This document shows, one piece after another, positions 55,691 to 64,000 of a stretch of 64,000 nt of DNA (position 1 is its first letter; every line of letters begins with the position of its first letter). The DNA is taken from NCBI GenBank assembly GCA_002842735.1, contig PHEB01000019.1, positions 1 to 64,000 on the forward strand, in the 5' to 3' direction. The stretch is from Alphaproteobacteria bacterium HGW-Alphaproteobacteria-7 (GTDB taxonomy: Bacteria; Pseudomonadota; Alphaproteobacteria; Sphingomonadales; Sphingomonadaceae). Both the position numbers and the translations under genes were made by a program. The notes under the pieces were generated by a model. The model made no database searches. It was not told the origin of the DNA and was given only the letters and a program-made list of their open reading frames with translations.

Positions 55691-55772
55691 CGTCACCCCA
55701 GCGAAAGCTGGGGCCTAGGGCATCATGCGCCGCACCTTGCCGCTCTAGGCCCCAGCTTTCGCTGGGGTGACG
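55691..55772. repeat. Long perfect inverted repeat (REP-like)
   Basis: The arms 55691-55718 and 55745-55772 are perfectly complementary over 28 bp (starting CGTCACCCCAGCGAAAGCTG) with a 26-nt loop. It sits between convergent glpQ and ubiG and would terminate or stabilise both transcripts. Same type as the dispersed element seen in many sphingomonads. Confidence 0.9.
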
Positions 55773-55775
55773 AAA

Positions 55776-56513
55776 TTAGACGCGCTTTGCCGAAAGAATA
55801 TAATTCAGCGCCATATCATCCGACAGATGCAGCCCCTTGCCCGGACGCCACGCGATCCCGCGCTGTGCCGTCACCGACAGCCCCGCGTCCGCCAGCAGCA
55901 CTTCGAACTCGTCCGGGGTGATGAAATCCTCCCAATGGTGTGTGCCTTTGGGCACATAGCCCACCGCCTCAGCCGCACCGACCAGCAGCACGCGCGAGGC
56001 CGCCGTGCGGTTGGGGGTGGACATCACGAGCAGGCCATCTGGCGCCAGCCGCGCTGCGACATCGCGCAGGAAGGCGGGCTTGTCCGCAACGTGCTCGATC
56101 ACTTCGACACAGGTGACCAAATCGAAGGTGCCGATGTCCAGCCCCGCCACCTCACCCGCCATGTAACGGATATCCAGCCCGACCGCCTCGGCATGGGCGG
56201 CAGCCGCCGCAACATTTTCCGGCGCCGCGTCCACGCCTGTCACCGCCGCGCCCAACCGCGCGAGCGGCTCGCACACCAAACCCGCGCCGCAGCCGATATC
56301 GAGCGCACCCTTGCCCGCCAGCGGCTTCGCCAGTGTCGCCGCACCGGACCAATGCGCATCAATTGCGTCCCTGATAAACGCCATCCGCACCGGGTTTACC
56401 TGATGCAGACTCGCCATTGCCCCCTTGGGGTTCCACCAATCGCGTGCCAGCCCGGCAAAGAAATCGGCTTCCTCAGGACGGATAGTTACATTCGATACGT
56501 TTGCGTTTCCCAT
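55776..56513 (-). CDS. ubiG: Ubiquinone biosynthesis O-methyltransferase
   Basis: 245 aa. SAM-binding ALDIGCGAGLVCEPLARLG, ITPDEFEVLL and the conserved WWNPKGAMASLHQVNPVR near the N-terminus. It carries out both O-methylations of ubiquinone synthesis. Divergent from lysC with 49 bp between starts. Confidence 0.95.
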   Translation of the reverse strand: MGNANVSNVTIRPEEADFFAGLARDWWNPKGAMASLHQVNPVRMAFIRDAIDAHWSGAATLAKPLAGKGALDIGCGAGLVCEPLARLGAAVTGVDAAPENVAAAAAHAEAVGLDIRYMAGEVAGLDIGTFDLVTCVEVIEHVADKPAFLRDVAARLAPDGLLVMSTPNRTAASRVLLVGAAEAVGYVPKGTHHWEDFITPDEFEVLLADAGLSVTAQRGIAWRPGKGLHLSDDMALNYILSAKRV

Positions 56514-56562
56514 AAACGCCCCTTAACAGCGCCCGCGAACACTCACCAGCAGGAGCTTCCTT

Positions 56563-57849
56563 TTGGCCCGCATCGTGATGAAATTTGGTGGCACATCCAT
56601 GGCCGGAACGGAGCGGATTCGCCGGGTCGCGAATATCGTGCGCGCGCAGGCGGCCCCTAAGCCCGACGGCACGCGCGATTCTGTCGCCGTGGTAGTTAGC
56701 GCGATGGCGGGCGAAACTGATCGGCTGGTGAACTTTTGCCGCGAAGCCAACCCGCTATATGATCCGGCGGAATATGACGTGGTGGTCGCCAGCGGCGAGC
56801 AGGTGACCAGCGGGCTGCTGGCACTGACCCTGCAAGCCCTAGGCTGCAAGGCGCGCAGCTGGCTCGGCTGGCAATTGCCGATCCAGACCATCGAAGCCCA
56901 TGCCAAAGCACGGATCGATTCGATCGACGCCCCCGGCCTGATCGCCGCGATGGAAGCAGGCGAAATTGCGGTGATCCCCGGCTTTCAAGGCGTGTCGGAA
57001 GATGGCCGGGTGACGACTTTGGGCCGCGGGGGATCGGATACCTCAGCCGTCGCTGTCGCCGCCGCAATCAAGGCGGATCGCTGTGACATCTACACCGACG
57101 TGGACGGGGTCTACACTACCGATCCGCGCATCGTCGCCAAGGCGCGCAAGCAGAAGGCGGTGACATACGAGGAAATGCTCGAACTCGCATCGGTCGGCGC
57201 CAAGGTGCTCCAGACCCGCAGCGTCGGCCTGGCAATGAAAGAAGGCGTGCGGGTGCAGGTATTGTCGAGCTTTATCGGCGAAGGCGCTATGCCAGCCGAT
57301 GATCTTCCCGGCACGCTGATCGTCTCGGACACGGAAATGGATGAATTGGTGGAGAAGGGCCTGATGGAACGCCAGCTTGTAACCGGCATTGCGCATGACA
57401 AGAACGAGGCCAAGGTCATCCTGACCCGCGTGCCCGACCGGCCCGGCGCGGTGGCGAATATCTTTGAACCGCTGGCCGCTGCCAGCATCAACGTCGATAT
57501 GATCATCCAGAACGTCGGCCGCGACAAGGGTGAGACCGACGTGACCTTTACCGTGCCGCAATCCGATCTGGCCCGTGCGCAGGCGCTGCTGGAGGATCGC
57601 CGCGACGCAATCGGCTTCAACCGCATCATCACCGACAGCAAGATCGCCAAGATCAGCGTCGTCGGCGTCGGCATGAAAAGCCACGCCGGGGTGGCGAGCA
57701 CGATGTTCCGTTCACTGTCCGACCGCGGCATCAACATCCAGGCGATCTCGACCAGCGAAATCAAGGTCAGCGTGATGATCGACGAGGACGAGACTGAACT
57801 GGCGGTGCGCGTTCTGCACACTGCCTATGGGCTGGATGCAGTTAGCTGA
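56563..57849 (+). CDS. lysC: Aspartate kinase
   Basis: 428 aa from TTG 56563, which has AGGAG 8 bp upstream. Kinase domain [35 protein letters not shown] and [10 protein letters not shown], then two ACT domains (from about residue 265) for feedback control. First step to lysine, threonine, methionine and diaminopimelate. Confidence 0.96.
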   Translation: MARIVMKFGGTSMAGTERIRRVANIVRAQAAPKPDGTRDSVAVVVSAMAGETDRLVNFCREANPLYDPAEYDVVVASGEQVTSGLLALTLQALGCKARSWLGWQLPIQTIEAHAKARIDSIDAPGLIAAMEAGEIAVIPGFQGVSEDGRVTTLGRGGSDTSAVAVAAAIKADRCDIYTDVDGVYTTDPRIVAKARKQKAVTYEEMLELASVGAKVLQTRSVGLAMKEGVRVQVLSSFIGEGAMPADDLPGTLIVSDTEMDELVEKGLMERQLVTGIAHDKNEAKVILTRVPDRPGAVANIFEPLAAASINVDMIIQNVGRDKGETDVTFTVPQSDLARAQALLEDRRDAIGFNRIITDSKIAKISVVGVGMKSHAGVASTMFRSLSDRGINIQAISTSEIKVSVMIDEDETELAVRVLHTAYGLDAVS

Positions 57850-57920
57850 CAGCTGGGCCGTCCCGCCTGAATTAACCATATCCGATAACGCAGCTTTTAC
57901 TTTTTGGGACGGACTGTGCC

Positions 57921-57938
57921 CGCTCTCCCCCGAGAGCG
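57921..57938 (+). promoter_or_regulatory. Hairpin directly before the PilZ-XRE ribosome-binding site
   Basis: CGCTCTC and GAGAGCG form a perfect 7-bp stem with a CCCC loop, immediately 5' of AAAGG (57939-57943) and 13 bp before the ATG. It could modulate translation or stability. Confidence 0.35.
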
Positions 57939-57951
57939 AAAGGCGCATATT

Positions 57952-58629
57952 ATGGCCATCAAGGCCCACCTCGATCCATCCAAGTCCGGCGACCCCCAGC
58001 GCGCCGCTCCCCGGCGTGAATTGCGGCTGGAAACCAGCGGTTTTGTACCGGGAGCGGGCGAAGCCAATGTTACGATCCACAATATCTCGGCCACCGGACT
58101 TCTGCTCGAAACCGGGCTGGATCTGACGCAGGGCGAACGGCTCACCCTCGACCTGCCCGAAGCCGGGGCGGTCATGGCGGTGGTCGTGTGGCGCAGCGAG
58201 CGTTTATTTGGCTGCACGTTCGAACAGGCACTTGGCCCAGCAGCACTGGCCGCAGCGCAATTGCAAGGGTTTGCGCCAGAAGCCGCTCAGGCGGAAAGTC
58301 GCTCGGCTCAGCCATCGATCGCTAAAGGTGAAGCGCTCGGCCCACGGTTAAACCGTTTGCGGCGCGAAGCGGGGCTGACGCTTTCCGATGTTGCCGCAGT
58401 GCTGGGCGTAAGCAAGCCGACGGTGTGGGCATGGGAAAAGGGTAAGGCCCGCCCGCTGCCCGAACGGCTGGATGCCATCGCGGCGACACTGGGAGTTCCG
58501 CCGGAAACACTGGCCGAAATGCCCGCCACCCCTGGAAACGCGAGCGCATTGATCGAGGAATGTCGCACTCGCATCGCCGAAGCCTGCGGCGCCACTGCCA
58601 AATCGGTGCGGATCGTGATTGAACTATAG
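57952..58629 (+). CDS. PilZ-XRE fusion, putative c-di-GMP-responsive regulator
   Basis: 225 aa from ATG 57952. PilZ domain at about 18-105 with both c-di-GMP motifs: RRELR (RxxxR, Arg21/Arg25) and NISATG (NxSxxG, 44-49). After a flexible linker a Cro/C1 HTH occupies about 128-185 ([20 protein letters not shown] then [18 protein letters not shown]). The fusion suggests a DNA-binding protein controlled by c-di-GMP; targets unknown. The next gene encodes a PAS/degenerate GGDEF protein. Confidence 0.88.
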   Translation: MAIKAHLDPSKSGDPQRAAPRRELRLETSGFVPGAGEANVTIHNISATGLLLETGLDLTQGERLTLDLPEAGAVMAVVVWRSERLFGCTFEQALGPAALAAAQLQGFAPEAAQAESRSAQPSIAKGEALGPRLNRLRREAGLTLSDVAAVLGVSKPTVWAWEKGKARPLPERLDAIAATLGVPPETLAEMPATPGNASALIEECRTRIAEACGATAKSVRIVIEL

Positions 58630-58712
58630 CCGCGTCAACTCAGTTCATCGCCAAAAATCATCATAAACACGACAAAGCGATATGAATCGCTGGTTCAACT
58701 GAAAAACATGGT

Positions 58713-58741
58713 AAACGAAATCTGCGAATGATTCGTTTTTT
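58713..58741 (+). terminator. Possible terminator after the PilZ-XRE gene
   Basis: AAACGAA (58713-58719) pairs with TTCGTTT (58732-58738) and runs into further T. The stem is AT-rich with a 12-nt loop, so strength is uncertain. Confidence 0.45.
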
Positions 58742-58745
58742 AGTC

Positions 58746-58763
58746 AGTTATATTTACATAACT
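58746..58763. promoter_or_regulatory. AT-rich palindrome AGTTAT-ATTTAC-ATAACT
   Basis: Perfect 6-bp arms in the only strongly AT-rich stretch of the region (about 58630-58870), 130 bp before the PAS/GGDEF gene. A candidate operator; the PilZ-XRE protein encoded upstream is an obvious but untested binder. Confidence 0.4.
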
Positions 58764-58890
58764 AACAAAATTATTGGCAATTGTGGCAAAGAAAGGGGAT
58801 TTGCTGCTTTCAATTGCTATAATCCAACTAACGAACTTACTTTCGCAAGACAGTTGTGAGCCTGAGTTTGGACTGCGGGGCATTTTTGAC

Positions 58891-59811
58891 ATGAAATTCG
58901 GTTTGAGCGATGTGGAAGGCCGCGTGTTGCACGGCCTGCTGGACGAAACCTCAAGCGACATTGTTATCAGGCTGGACCGGCACGGGTTCATCCTCCACGC
59001 CTCTAACAACATGGCTGATCTTGGCTTTGATTTTTCTGCTGCGCTGCTGCTCCCGCATATCACCGACCTGGCTGAGCGCGATCACGCCTCGTTTCTGAGC
59101 GAACACGTCGCTGCCGGGCTCACCGGACAAGCGCATGGAGGGTGGGTCGAGTTCCCGGTAATCACCTGCCCTGAACGCGATACCTGCCGCGAGGCGGATT
59201 GCCAGCGCTGGTATGCGCTCAGCCTCAGGCCCGTGCTCGATGATTCCGGCGCTGTCGAAGGCGCGCTGTGCCTGATGCGATCGGTGCAGCAATTGCGCAG
59301 CCTTGAAGGCGAATTGCACGCCCGCACAGTAACCGATCCGCTGACCGGCCTCGCCAATCGGCAGGCGTTCTGTGCCAGCCTGCGGCGGCATCTGGCGGGC
59401 GGGGGCGGTCAGATGATTACAGTGTTAGCGGTTGACGGAATGCGTGCGCTGCTGCTGCGTTACGGCCAACGCACCGCCGATGAAGTGCTGTGGGGGTTTG
59501 CGCGGTTCCTCGAAACCATGGCGCTGCCGGAGTATGAAATAGCGCAGCTTGATGGCGAGCGGTTCGGCGTGCTGCTGCCCGACATGAAATTGCGCCAAGC
59601 ACGCGAATGGGTCGAAGATGTGGTGCAAACCTTCTCGACGCTGGCGGCCCCTGCATCGGCCAAAGCGCCGCAATTGACTGCAAGTGCCGGGCTGGCGCGG
59701 GTCGAATGCACGGTCGACTGGACTTTGCGTGAGGCGGAGCTGGGTTTGGTTCTAGCGCGCGCCGGAGGCGGACGGCAGGTTGCCATGGCGGCGCATCGCC
59801 GCGCGGCATAA
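58891..59811 (+). CDS. PAS protein with degenerate GGDEF domain
   Basis: 306 aa from ATG 58891; an in-frame ATG at 58774 adds 39 residues without homology. PAS-like domain at about 15-120 containing a C-x5-C-x4-C cluster (Cys93, 99, 104), then a GGDEF fold from TVTDPLTGLANRQAFCASL. The signature reads LDGERFGVLLPD instead of GGDEF, so cyclase activity is unlikely. Probably a c-di-GMP- or partner-binding sensor; the Cys cluster hints at redox or metal sensing. Confidence 0.85.
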   Translation: MKFGLSDVEGRVLHGLLDETSSDIVIRLDRHGFILHASNNMADLGFDFSAALLLPHITDLAERDHASFLSEHVAAGLTGQAHGGWVEFPVITCPERDTCREADCQRWYALSLRPVLDDSGAVEGALCLMRSVQQLRSLEGELHARTVTDPLTGLANRQAFCASLRRHLAGGGGQMITVLAVDGMRALLLRYGQRTADEVLWGFARFLETMALPEYEIAQLDGERFGVLLPDMKLRQAREWVEDVVQTFSTLAAPASAKAPQLTASAGLARVECTVDWTLREAELGLVLARAGGGRQVAMAAHRRAA

Positions 59812-59854
59812 TCGCGCCTCTGGACTTGGGCTCGCGGGCGGTTAAACCGCTTTG

Positions 59855-61057
59855 ATGAGCCACATTGCCACCATACTGCTGCTCGGTTCGGGCGAGCTGG
59901 GCCGCGAATTCGTGATTGCCGCCAAGCGATTGGGCGCACGGGTTATTGCTTGTGATTCCTATGATGATGCCCCCGCGATGCAGCTGGCCGATGGGCGCGA
60001 GGTGTTCTCCATGCTCGACGGCGAGGCATTGAGGGCAGCGGCGAAAAAGCACCGCCCTGATCTGATCGTGCCGGAAATCGAGGCCGTCCGCACCGAGGTG
60101 CTCGCCGATCTGGAGGCACAGGGCTTCCCCATCGTGCCATCGGCGCGCGCCGCGCAGCTGACCATGAACCGCGATGCGATCCGCGATCTGGCGGCGGGCG
60201 AGCTGGGGCTGGTGACGTCGGCTTATGGTTATGCGACAAGTTTGATCGAGTCTGAGGCAGTCGCGGATAGAATCGGCTACCCGCTGGTGATGAAGCCGGT
60301 CATGTCATCGTCCGGCAAGGGCCAGAGCAAGGTCGATGATACCGCAGCGCTGAAGGCCGCGTGGGATTACGCCGTCGGCAATATGCGGGGCGATAGGGCG
60401 CGGGTGATTTGCGAGCAGTTCATCGCCTTCGACTATGAAATCACCCTGCTGACGGTGCGGCATAAAGACGGCATTTCCTTTTGCCCGCCCATCGGCCACC
60501 GGCAGGAACGCGGCGACTACCGCGAAAGCTGGCAGCCCGCCGCGATGTCGCCCGCTGCGCTCGCCAAGGCGCAGGACATGGCGGCGAAAGTCGTCACCGC
60601 ACTGCAAGGCAGCGGGCGCGGCTGGGGGCTGTATGGCGTCGAGTTCTTCGTAGCCAAAGACAAGGATGGGGGCGAGGAGGTGATTTTCTCCGAACTCTCC
60701 CCCCGCCCGCATGACACCGGGATGGTGACGCTGGTCAGCCAGGATCTGAACGAATTTGATCTCCATGCCCGGGCCATCCTTGGCCTGCCGGTGCCGCAAA
60801 GCATCACCGCCCGCACCGCCGCCTCCGCCGTGATCCTGGCTGACCGTGACAGCGAGTTCTTCGCGTTCGAGGGATTGGCTGATGCGCTCGCGATTGACCC
60901 CGCTGTCGATGTGCGGATTTTCGGCAAGCCCGCCACGCGCCCCTATCGCCGCATGGGCGTGGCGCTGGCCCGTGCTGACACAGCCGTGGACGCCGTGTCC
61001 CTCGCCAAACAGGCCGCCAACGCCGTGCGGATTGTCTATTCGCCCAAGGCAGACTAA
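59855..61057 (+). CDS. purT: Formate-dependent phosphoribosylglycinamide formyltransferase
   Basis: 400 aa. ATP-grasp enzyme: ILLLGSGELGREFVIAAKRL start, PVMSSSGKGQSKV, GVEFFVAKD, and SELSPRPHDTGMVT. Uses formate and ATP to formylate GAR in purine synthesis. Formate can come from PurU encoded 1 kb downstream. Confidence 0.96.
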   Translation: MSHIATILLLGSGELGREFVIAAKRLGARVIACDSYDDAPAMQLADGREVFSMLDGEALRAAAKKHRPDLIVPEIEAVRTEVLADLEAQGFPIVPSARAAQLTMNRDAIRDLAAGELGLVTSAYGYATSLIESEAVADRIGYPLVMKPVMSSSGKGQSKVDDTAALKAAWDYAVGNMRGDRARVICEQFIAFDYEITLLTVRHKDGISFCPPIGHRQERGDYRESWQPAAMSPAALAKAQDMAAKVVTALQGSGRGWGLYGVEFFVAKDKDGGEEVIFSELSPRPHDTGMVTLVSQDLNEFDLHARAILGLPVPQSITARTAASAVILADRDSEFFAFEGLADALAIDPAVDVRIFGKPATRPYRRMGVALARADTAVDAVSLAKQAANAVRIVYSPKAD

Positions 61058-61067
61058 GCGCCGCGCC

Positions 61068-62078
61068 ATGACCAAATATCCCAACACCGCTGCCCTGATG
61101 CAGCGCGGCACTGATTTCCTCGGCTGCGACACCGCGATCCTGTGCGGCGCGATGAGCTGGGTGTCGGAACGCAACCTTGTTGCCGCGATCAGCAACGCGG
61201 GCGGGTTCGGCGTGATCGCCTGCGGGGCGATGACACCCGAACTGCTCGACACCGAGATTGCGGCGACCAAGGCGCTGACGTCTAAGCCGTTTGGCGTCAA
61301 CCTGATCACCATGCACCCCGCGCTGTTTGATCTGATCGCAGTATGCCGCAAACATGGCGTCACCCACGTGGTTCTGGCAGGCGGCATCCCGCCCAAGGGT
61401 TCAGTCGAAGCCATTAAAGAGGGCGGCGATACCAAGGTGATTGCATTCGCCCCCACGCTGGCGCTGGCGAAAAAGCTGCTGCGGTCCGGTGCGGACTCGC
61501 TGGTGATCGAGGGGATGGAAGCAGGCGGCCATATCGGCCCGGTCTCCACGTCTGTGCTGGCGCAGGAAATCCTGCCCGAATTGGCCGCCGATCACCTGAT
61601 CTTCGTCGCAGGCGGGATAGGCCGGGGCGAGGCGATTGCCAGCTATCTGGAAATGGGCGCGGCGGGCGTGCAGCTCGGCACGCGATTTGCCTGCGCCACC
61701 GAAAGCATCGCTCACCCCGATTTCAAGAAAGCGTTCTTCCGCGCCAGCGCCCGCGAGGCGGTTGCATCGGTGCAGGTCGACCCGCGCCTGCCGGTGATCC
61801 CGGTGCGCGCCTTGAAAAACAAGGGCACCGAGGAATTCACTGCCAAACAGCGCGAAGTCGCTGCGCTGCTGGATGCGGGCGCGGTCGACATGGGTGAGGC
61901 GCAATTGCAGATCGAACATTTCTGGGCAGGAGCCCTACGCCGCGCGGTGATTGACGGTGATGTCGAAAACGGCAGCGTGATGGCGGGGCAATCGGTCGGC
62001 ATGGTCAAGGCCGAAGAACCCGCCGCCGACATCATCGCCGAACTGATGGCGCAGTGCGAGGCGGCGCTCAGCCGTTGA
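61068..62078 (+). CDS. Nitronate monooxygenase family FMN enzyme
   Basis: 336 aa from ATG 61068. TIM-barrel: [29 protein letters not shown] and [15 protein letters not shown] bind FMN and phosphate. Members are nitronate monooxygenases or FabK-like enoyl reductases; the exact substrate is unclear. It sits between purT and purU, ending 1 bp before purU. Confidence 0.85.
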   Translation: MTKYPNTAALMQRGTDFLGCDTAILCGAMSWVSERNLVAAISNAGGFGVIACGAMTPELLDTEIAATKALTSKPFGVNLITMHPALFDLIAVCRKHGVTHVVLAGGIPPKGSVEAIKEGGDTKVIAFAPTLALAKKLLRSGADSLVIEGMEAGGHIGPVSTSVLAQEILPELAADHLIFVAGGIGRGEAIASYLEMGAAGVQLGTRFACATESIAHPDFKKAFFRASAREAVASVQVDPRLPVIPVRALKNKGTEEFTAKQREVAALLDAGAVDMGEAQLQIEHFWAGALRRAVIDGDVENGSVMAGQSVGMVKAEEPAADIIAELMAQCEAALSR

Positions 62079-62079
62079 C

Positions 62080-62961
62080 ATGGCGCAGCCGCTGATCCTC
62101 ACCCTCGCCTGTCCCGACCGGCCCGGTATCACCGCGCGGGTGACCGGGTTCCTGTTTGAGCGCGGGTGCAACATTCTTGACGCGCAGCAATTCAATGACC
62201 GCGGCCCCCATGAAGGCGACAGGGCAGGCGGCACTGACCGGTTCTTCATGCGGGTGGTGTTCGATCCCGACGGCTCGACCGCCGAGGGGTTGCGCGCCGA
62301 CTTTGCTGCGCTGGCGGTCGAATATGCGTTTGAATGGAAAATGGCGCGCGAACAGCGCCCGCGCCGCACCATCATCCTGGTCAGCAAGTTCGATCACTGT
62401 CTGGTCGATCTGATCTATCGCTGGCGAACGGGCGAATTGCCGATTGATCCGGTGGCGATTGTCTCCAACCACCCGCGCGAAACCGCGATCCGAGTGGATA
62501 TTGGCGAGATCCCGTTCCACCACATCCCGGTGACGCCCGAAACCAAGCCGCAAGCCGAGGCGCAATTCCGCGCATTGGCCGATGCGCTTGACGCCGAATT
62601 GGTGGTGCTGGCGCGCTACATGCAGGTGTTTTCAGACGAACAATCAGCGCATTTCGCGGGGCGCTGCATCAATATCCACCACAGCTTCCTGCCCGGCTTC
62701 AAGGGTGCGCGGCCTTACCATCAGGCACACGAACGCGGGGTCAAGATTATCGGCGCGACCGCGCATTTTGTCACCGCCGACTTGGATGAAGGCCCGATCA
62801 TCCATCAGGATGTCGAGCGCATCACCCATGCCGATGCCCCTGCCGATCTGGTGCGCAAGGGCCGCGACATCGAACGCCGCGTGCTGGCCGAAGCCGTGCG
62901 TCTGTTCGCGCAGGAACGGGTGCTGATGAACGGCACACGCACGGTGGTGTTCAGGGGTTAG
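62080..62961 (+). CDS. purU: Formyltetrahydrofolate deformylase
   Basis: 293 aa. N-terminal ACT domain ([20 protein letters not shown]), then a formyltransferase fold with the catalytic Asn-His-Asp set in [19 protein letters not shown] and ADLDEGPII. It hydrolyses 10-formyl-THF to formate and THF, feeding PurT. It follows the NMO gene by 1 bp. Confidence 0.96.
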   Translation: MAQPLILTLACPDRPGITARVTGFLFERGCNILDAQQFNDRGPHEGDRAGGTDRFFMRVVFDPDGSTAEGLRADFAALAVEYAFEWKMAREQRPRRTIILVSKFDHCLVDLIYRWRTGELPIDPVAIVSNHPRETAIRVDIGEIPFHHIPVTPETKPQAEAQFRALADALDAELVVLARYMQVFSDEQSAHFAGRCINIHHSFLPGFKGARPYHQAHERGVKIIGATAHFVTADLDEGPIIHQDVERITHADAPADLVRKGRDIERRVLAEAVRLFAQERVLMNGTRTVVFRG

Positions 62962-62975
62962 GAGTGTGGCGGGGT

Positions 62976-64000
62976 CTAACGCCGCGCAACCTTGTTCGCC
63001 CCCTTGTTCGCCCCCTCGATCGCCTTGTCCTCGTTGGCGCGGTGGATCACGTAGGCGCGGATGGCCTCGATCTCGTCCTTGCTGAGCGATCCGGCAAAGC
63101 TCGCCATGCCGTTGGCCTTGAGCATCCCGCCTTCGACCACCGCGTTCCACGCACTCGCGCTTTCCAATGATCCGGCGCGGCGCAGATCGGGCAGCACGGT
63201 CGATCCGACCGCGCCCGGTGCATGGCATACCGCGCAATAGCGGCCATATTTCGCCTGCCCCAGCGCGATCACATCGGCGCTTGCCTTGCTTGGCGGCGGA
63301 TCGAGCGGGAGCGCGGCGAGTTCGGGCGCAGGTGGCAATTGCGCCTTGCCCCCCAGTTTGAACACCAAGAGGCGCGAGACATTGCGCACCGGCGCCTTTT
63401 CCGCGATCAGCGCGCCATCCACGCTCAATGCATAGGCCCCGCCCCAGCCTGCCAGCACGGCGACATATTGTTCGCCATCAACGGTGTAGGTGACCGGCGG
63501 CGCAACCACCCCGGTTTGCGCGGCAAAGCTCCATAGCTTGTCGCCGGTGGCCGCGTCATAGGCGTTGAACTCGCTGCCCGCCGTGCCCTGAAACACCAAC
63601 CCGCCGCCGGTTGCCAGCAGGCCGCCATTCCACGGGCCGGGATGCTCGACCGTCCAGCGCGCCTTCTGCGCCACCGGGTCCCACGCCACCAACATGCCTT
63701 TGAGCGTGCCGGCCACCTGCTTGCGAACGCCCAGATCAGGCGGCAGATCGCCCGCGCCGAGGTTGAACCCGACATTGAACCCGCGCGCGGTATCGGGCTT
63801 CCATCCGGCTTCGGGGGCATACATCATGCTCGCTTCAAAGGCTGGGATGTAGACCAGCCCTTCAGCCGGGTGGAACGCCATGGGGTGCCAATTGTGCCCG
63901 CCCAGCGCGCCGGGGGTGACCAGTGCAGGCTTGCCGGTCTTGTCCACGCGGGTTTCGGGGTTTTCAATCGGGCGGCCTGTTACCGGATCAATCCCGCTCG
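62976..64000 (-). CDS. PQQ-dependent quinohaemoprotein dehydrogenase, C-terminal part (cut by window edge)
   Basis: The last 340 or so codons; the frame stays open to base 64000. The beta-propeller W-motif AYDAATGDKLWSF and the NWHPMAFHPAEGLVYIPA region precede a C-terminal cytochrome c domain with haem site CAVCH. This architecture is that of type II alcohol dehydrogenases in the periplasm. Ends with a Lys/Asn/Ala-rich tail. Substrate and the PQQ-binding part lie outside. Confidence 0.9.
   Translation of the reverse strand, partial: SGIDPVTGRPIENPETRVDKTGKPALVTPGALGGHNWHPMAFHPAEGLVYIPAFEASMMYAPEAGWKPDTARGFNVGFNLGAGDLPPDLGVRKQVAGTLKGMLVAWDPVAQKARWTVEHPGPWNGGLLATGGGLVFQGTAGSEFNAYDAATGDKLWSFAAQTGVVAPPVTYTVDGEQYVAVLAGWGGAYALSVDGALIAEKAPVRNVSRLLVFKLGGKAQLPPAPELAALPLDPPPSKASADVIALGQAKYGRYCAVCHAPGAVGSTVLPDLRRAGSLESASAWNAVVEGGMLKANGMASFAGSLSKDEIEAIRAYVIHRANEDKAIEGANKGANKVARR

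Noticed and set aside
56514-56562. Lysine riboswitch before lysC
   Set aside because: Only 49 bp separate the divergent starts, too short for the aptamer.
58774-58890. Longer start for the PAS/GGDEF protein
   Set aside because: The added 39 residues are encoded by AT-rich control DNA and look non-homologous.

Overview
The window is GC-rich bacterial chromosome with tightly packed genes, many 4-bp ATGA/GTGA overlaps and frequent GTG/TTG starts. Gene content points to Alphaproteobacteria, order Sphingomonadales, probably an Erythrobacter/Porphyrobacter-like member. The clues are a Tim44/TimA-type protein beside secB, a DUF2312 (GapR) gene, GANTC-rich DNA upstream of dnaA, DUF6491 and DUF3604 proteins, and interspersed palindromes typical of sphingomonads. 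Genus assignment is inference; nothing here is a phylogenetic marker read-out.

Layout. 1-900: right edge of a probable integrated element (5' half of a tyrosine integrase, a tRNA-Ser-like 3' end and a hairpin). 900-8400: envelope and export genes (Smr protein, mltA, timA, secB, murJ), trpS and two lipoproteins. 8460-16700: conserved housekeeping block (dut, a frame-disrupted coaBC, ubiB, ubiE, mutM, rpsT, dnaA) with a 518-bp dnaA upstream region rich in signals. 16700-29700: mixed metabolism and repair (ThiF/MoeB-like, dapB, nth, glutamate/dicarboxylate symporter, dapE, LysE exporter, S1/P1 nuclease, GST, hydrolase, rpoZ, orphan ParA, ftsH).

29800-35000: TetR-controlled DevC-DevA-DevB-OMF tripartite ABC exporter with palindromic operators in its control region. 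34940-38700: a translationally coupled trio HupE-like / parvulin-like PPIase / DUF3604 lipoprotein of unknown function. 38760-44900: MaoC and CaiB genes, then an exopolysaccharide start block (split Alg14/Alg13 glycosyltransferase, wecC, wecB, unknown protein). 44900-49500: valine (branched-chain acyl-CoA) degradation operon. 49600-56500: RidA and I78 inhibitor, pyk, DUF1244, gapR, yebC (with an internal deletion), ruvC, glpQ, ubiG. 56560-64000: lysC, a PilZ-XRE fusion regulator followed by a PAS protein with a degenerate GGDEF domain, purT/nitronate monooxygenase/purU (a formate-making and formate-using pair), and the 3' part of a PQQ quinohaemoprotein dehydrogenase.

Most interesting points: (1) the PilZ-XRE regulator with an intact c-di-GMP motif next to a cysteine-bearing PAS/degenerate GGDEF protein, separated by an AT-rich region with a palindrome; (2) the DUF3604/PPIase/HupE operon; (3) the frameshifted coaBC with a very long acidic linker; (4) a folded-looking dnaA leader in a GANTC-rich region; (5) helically phased CTTGAC repeats before the orphan ParA gene; (6) yebC lacking a normally conserved loop.
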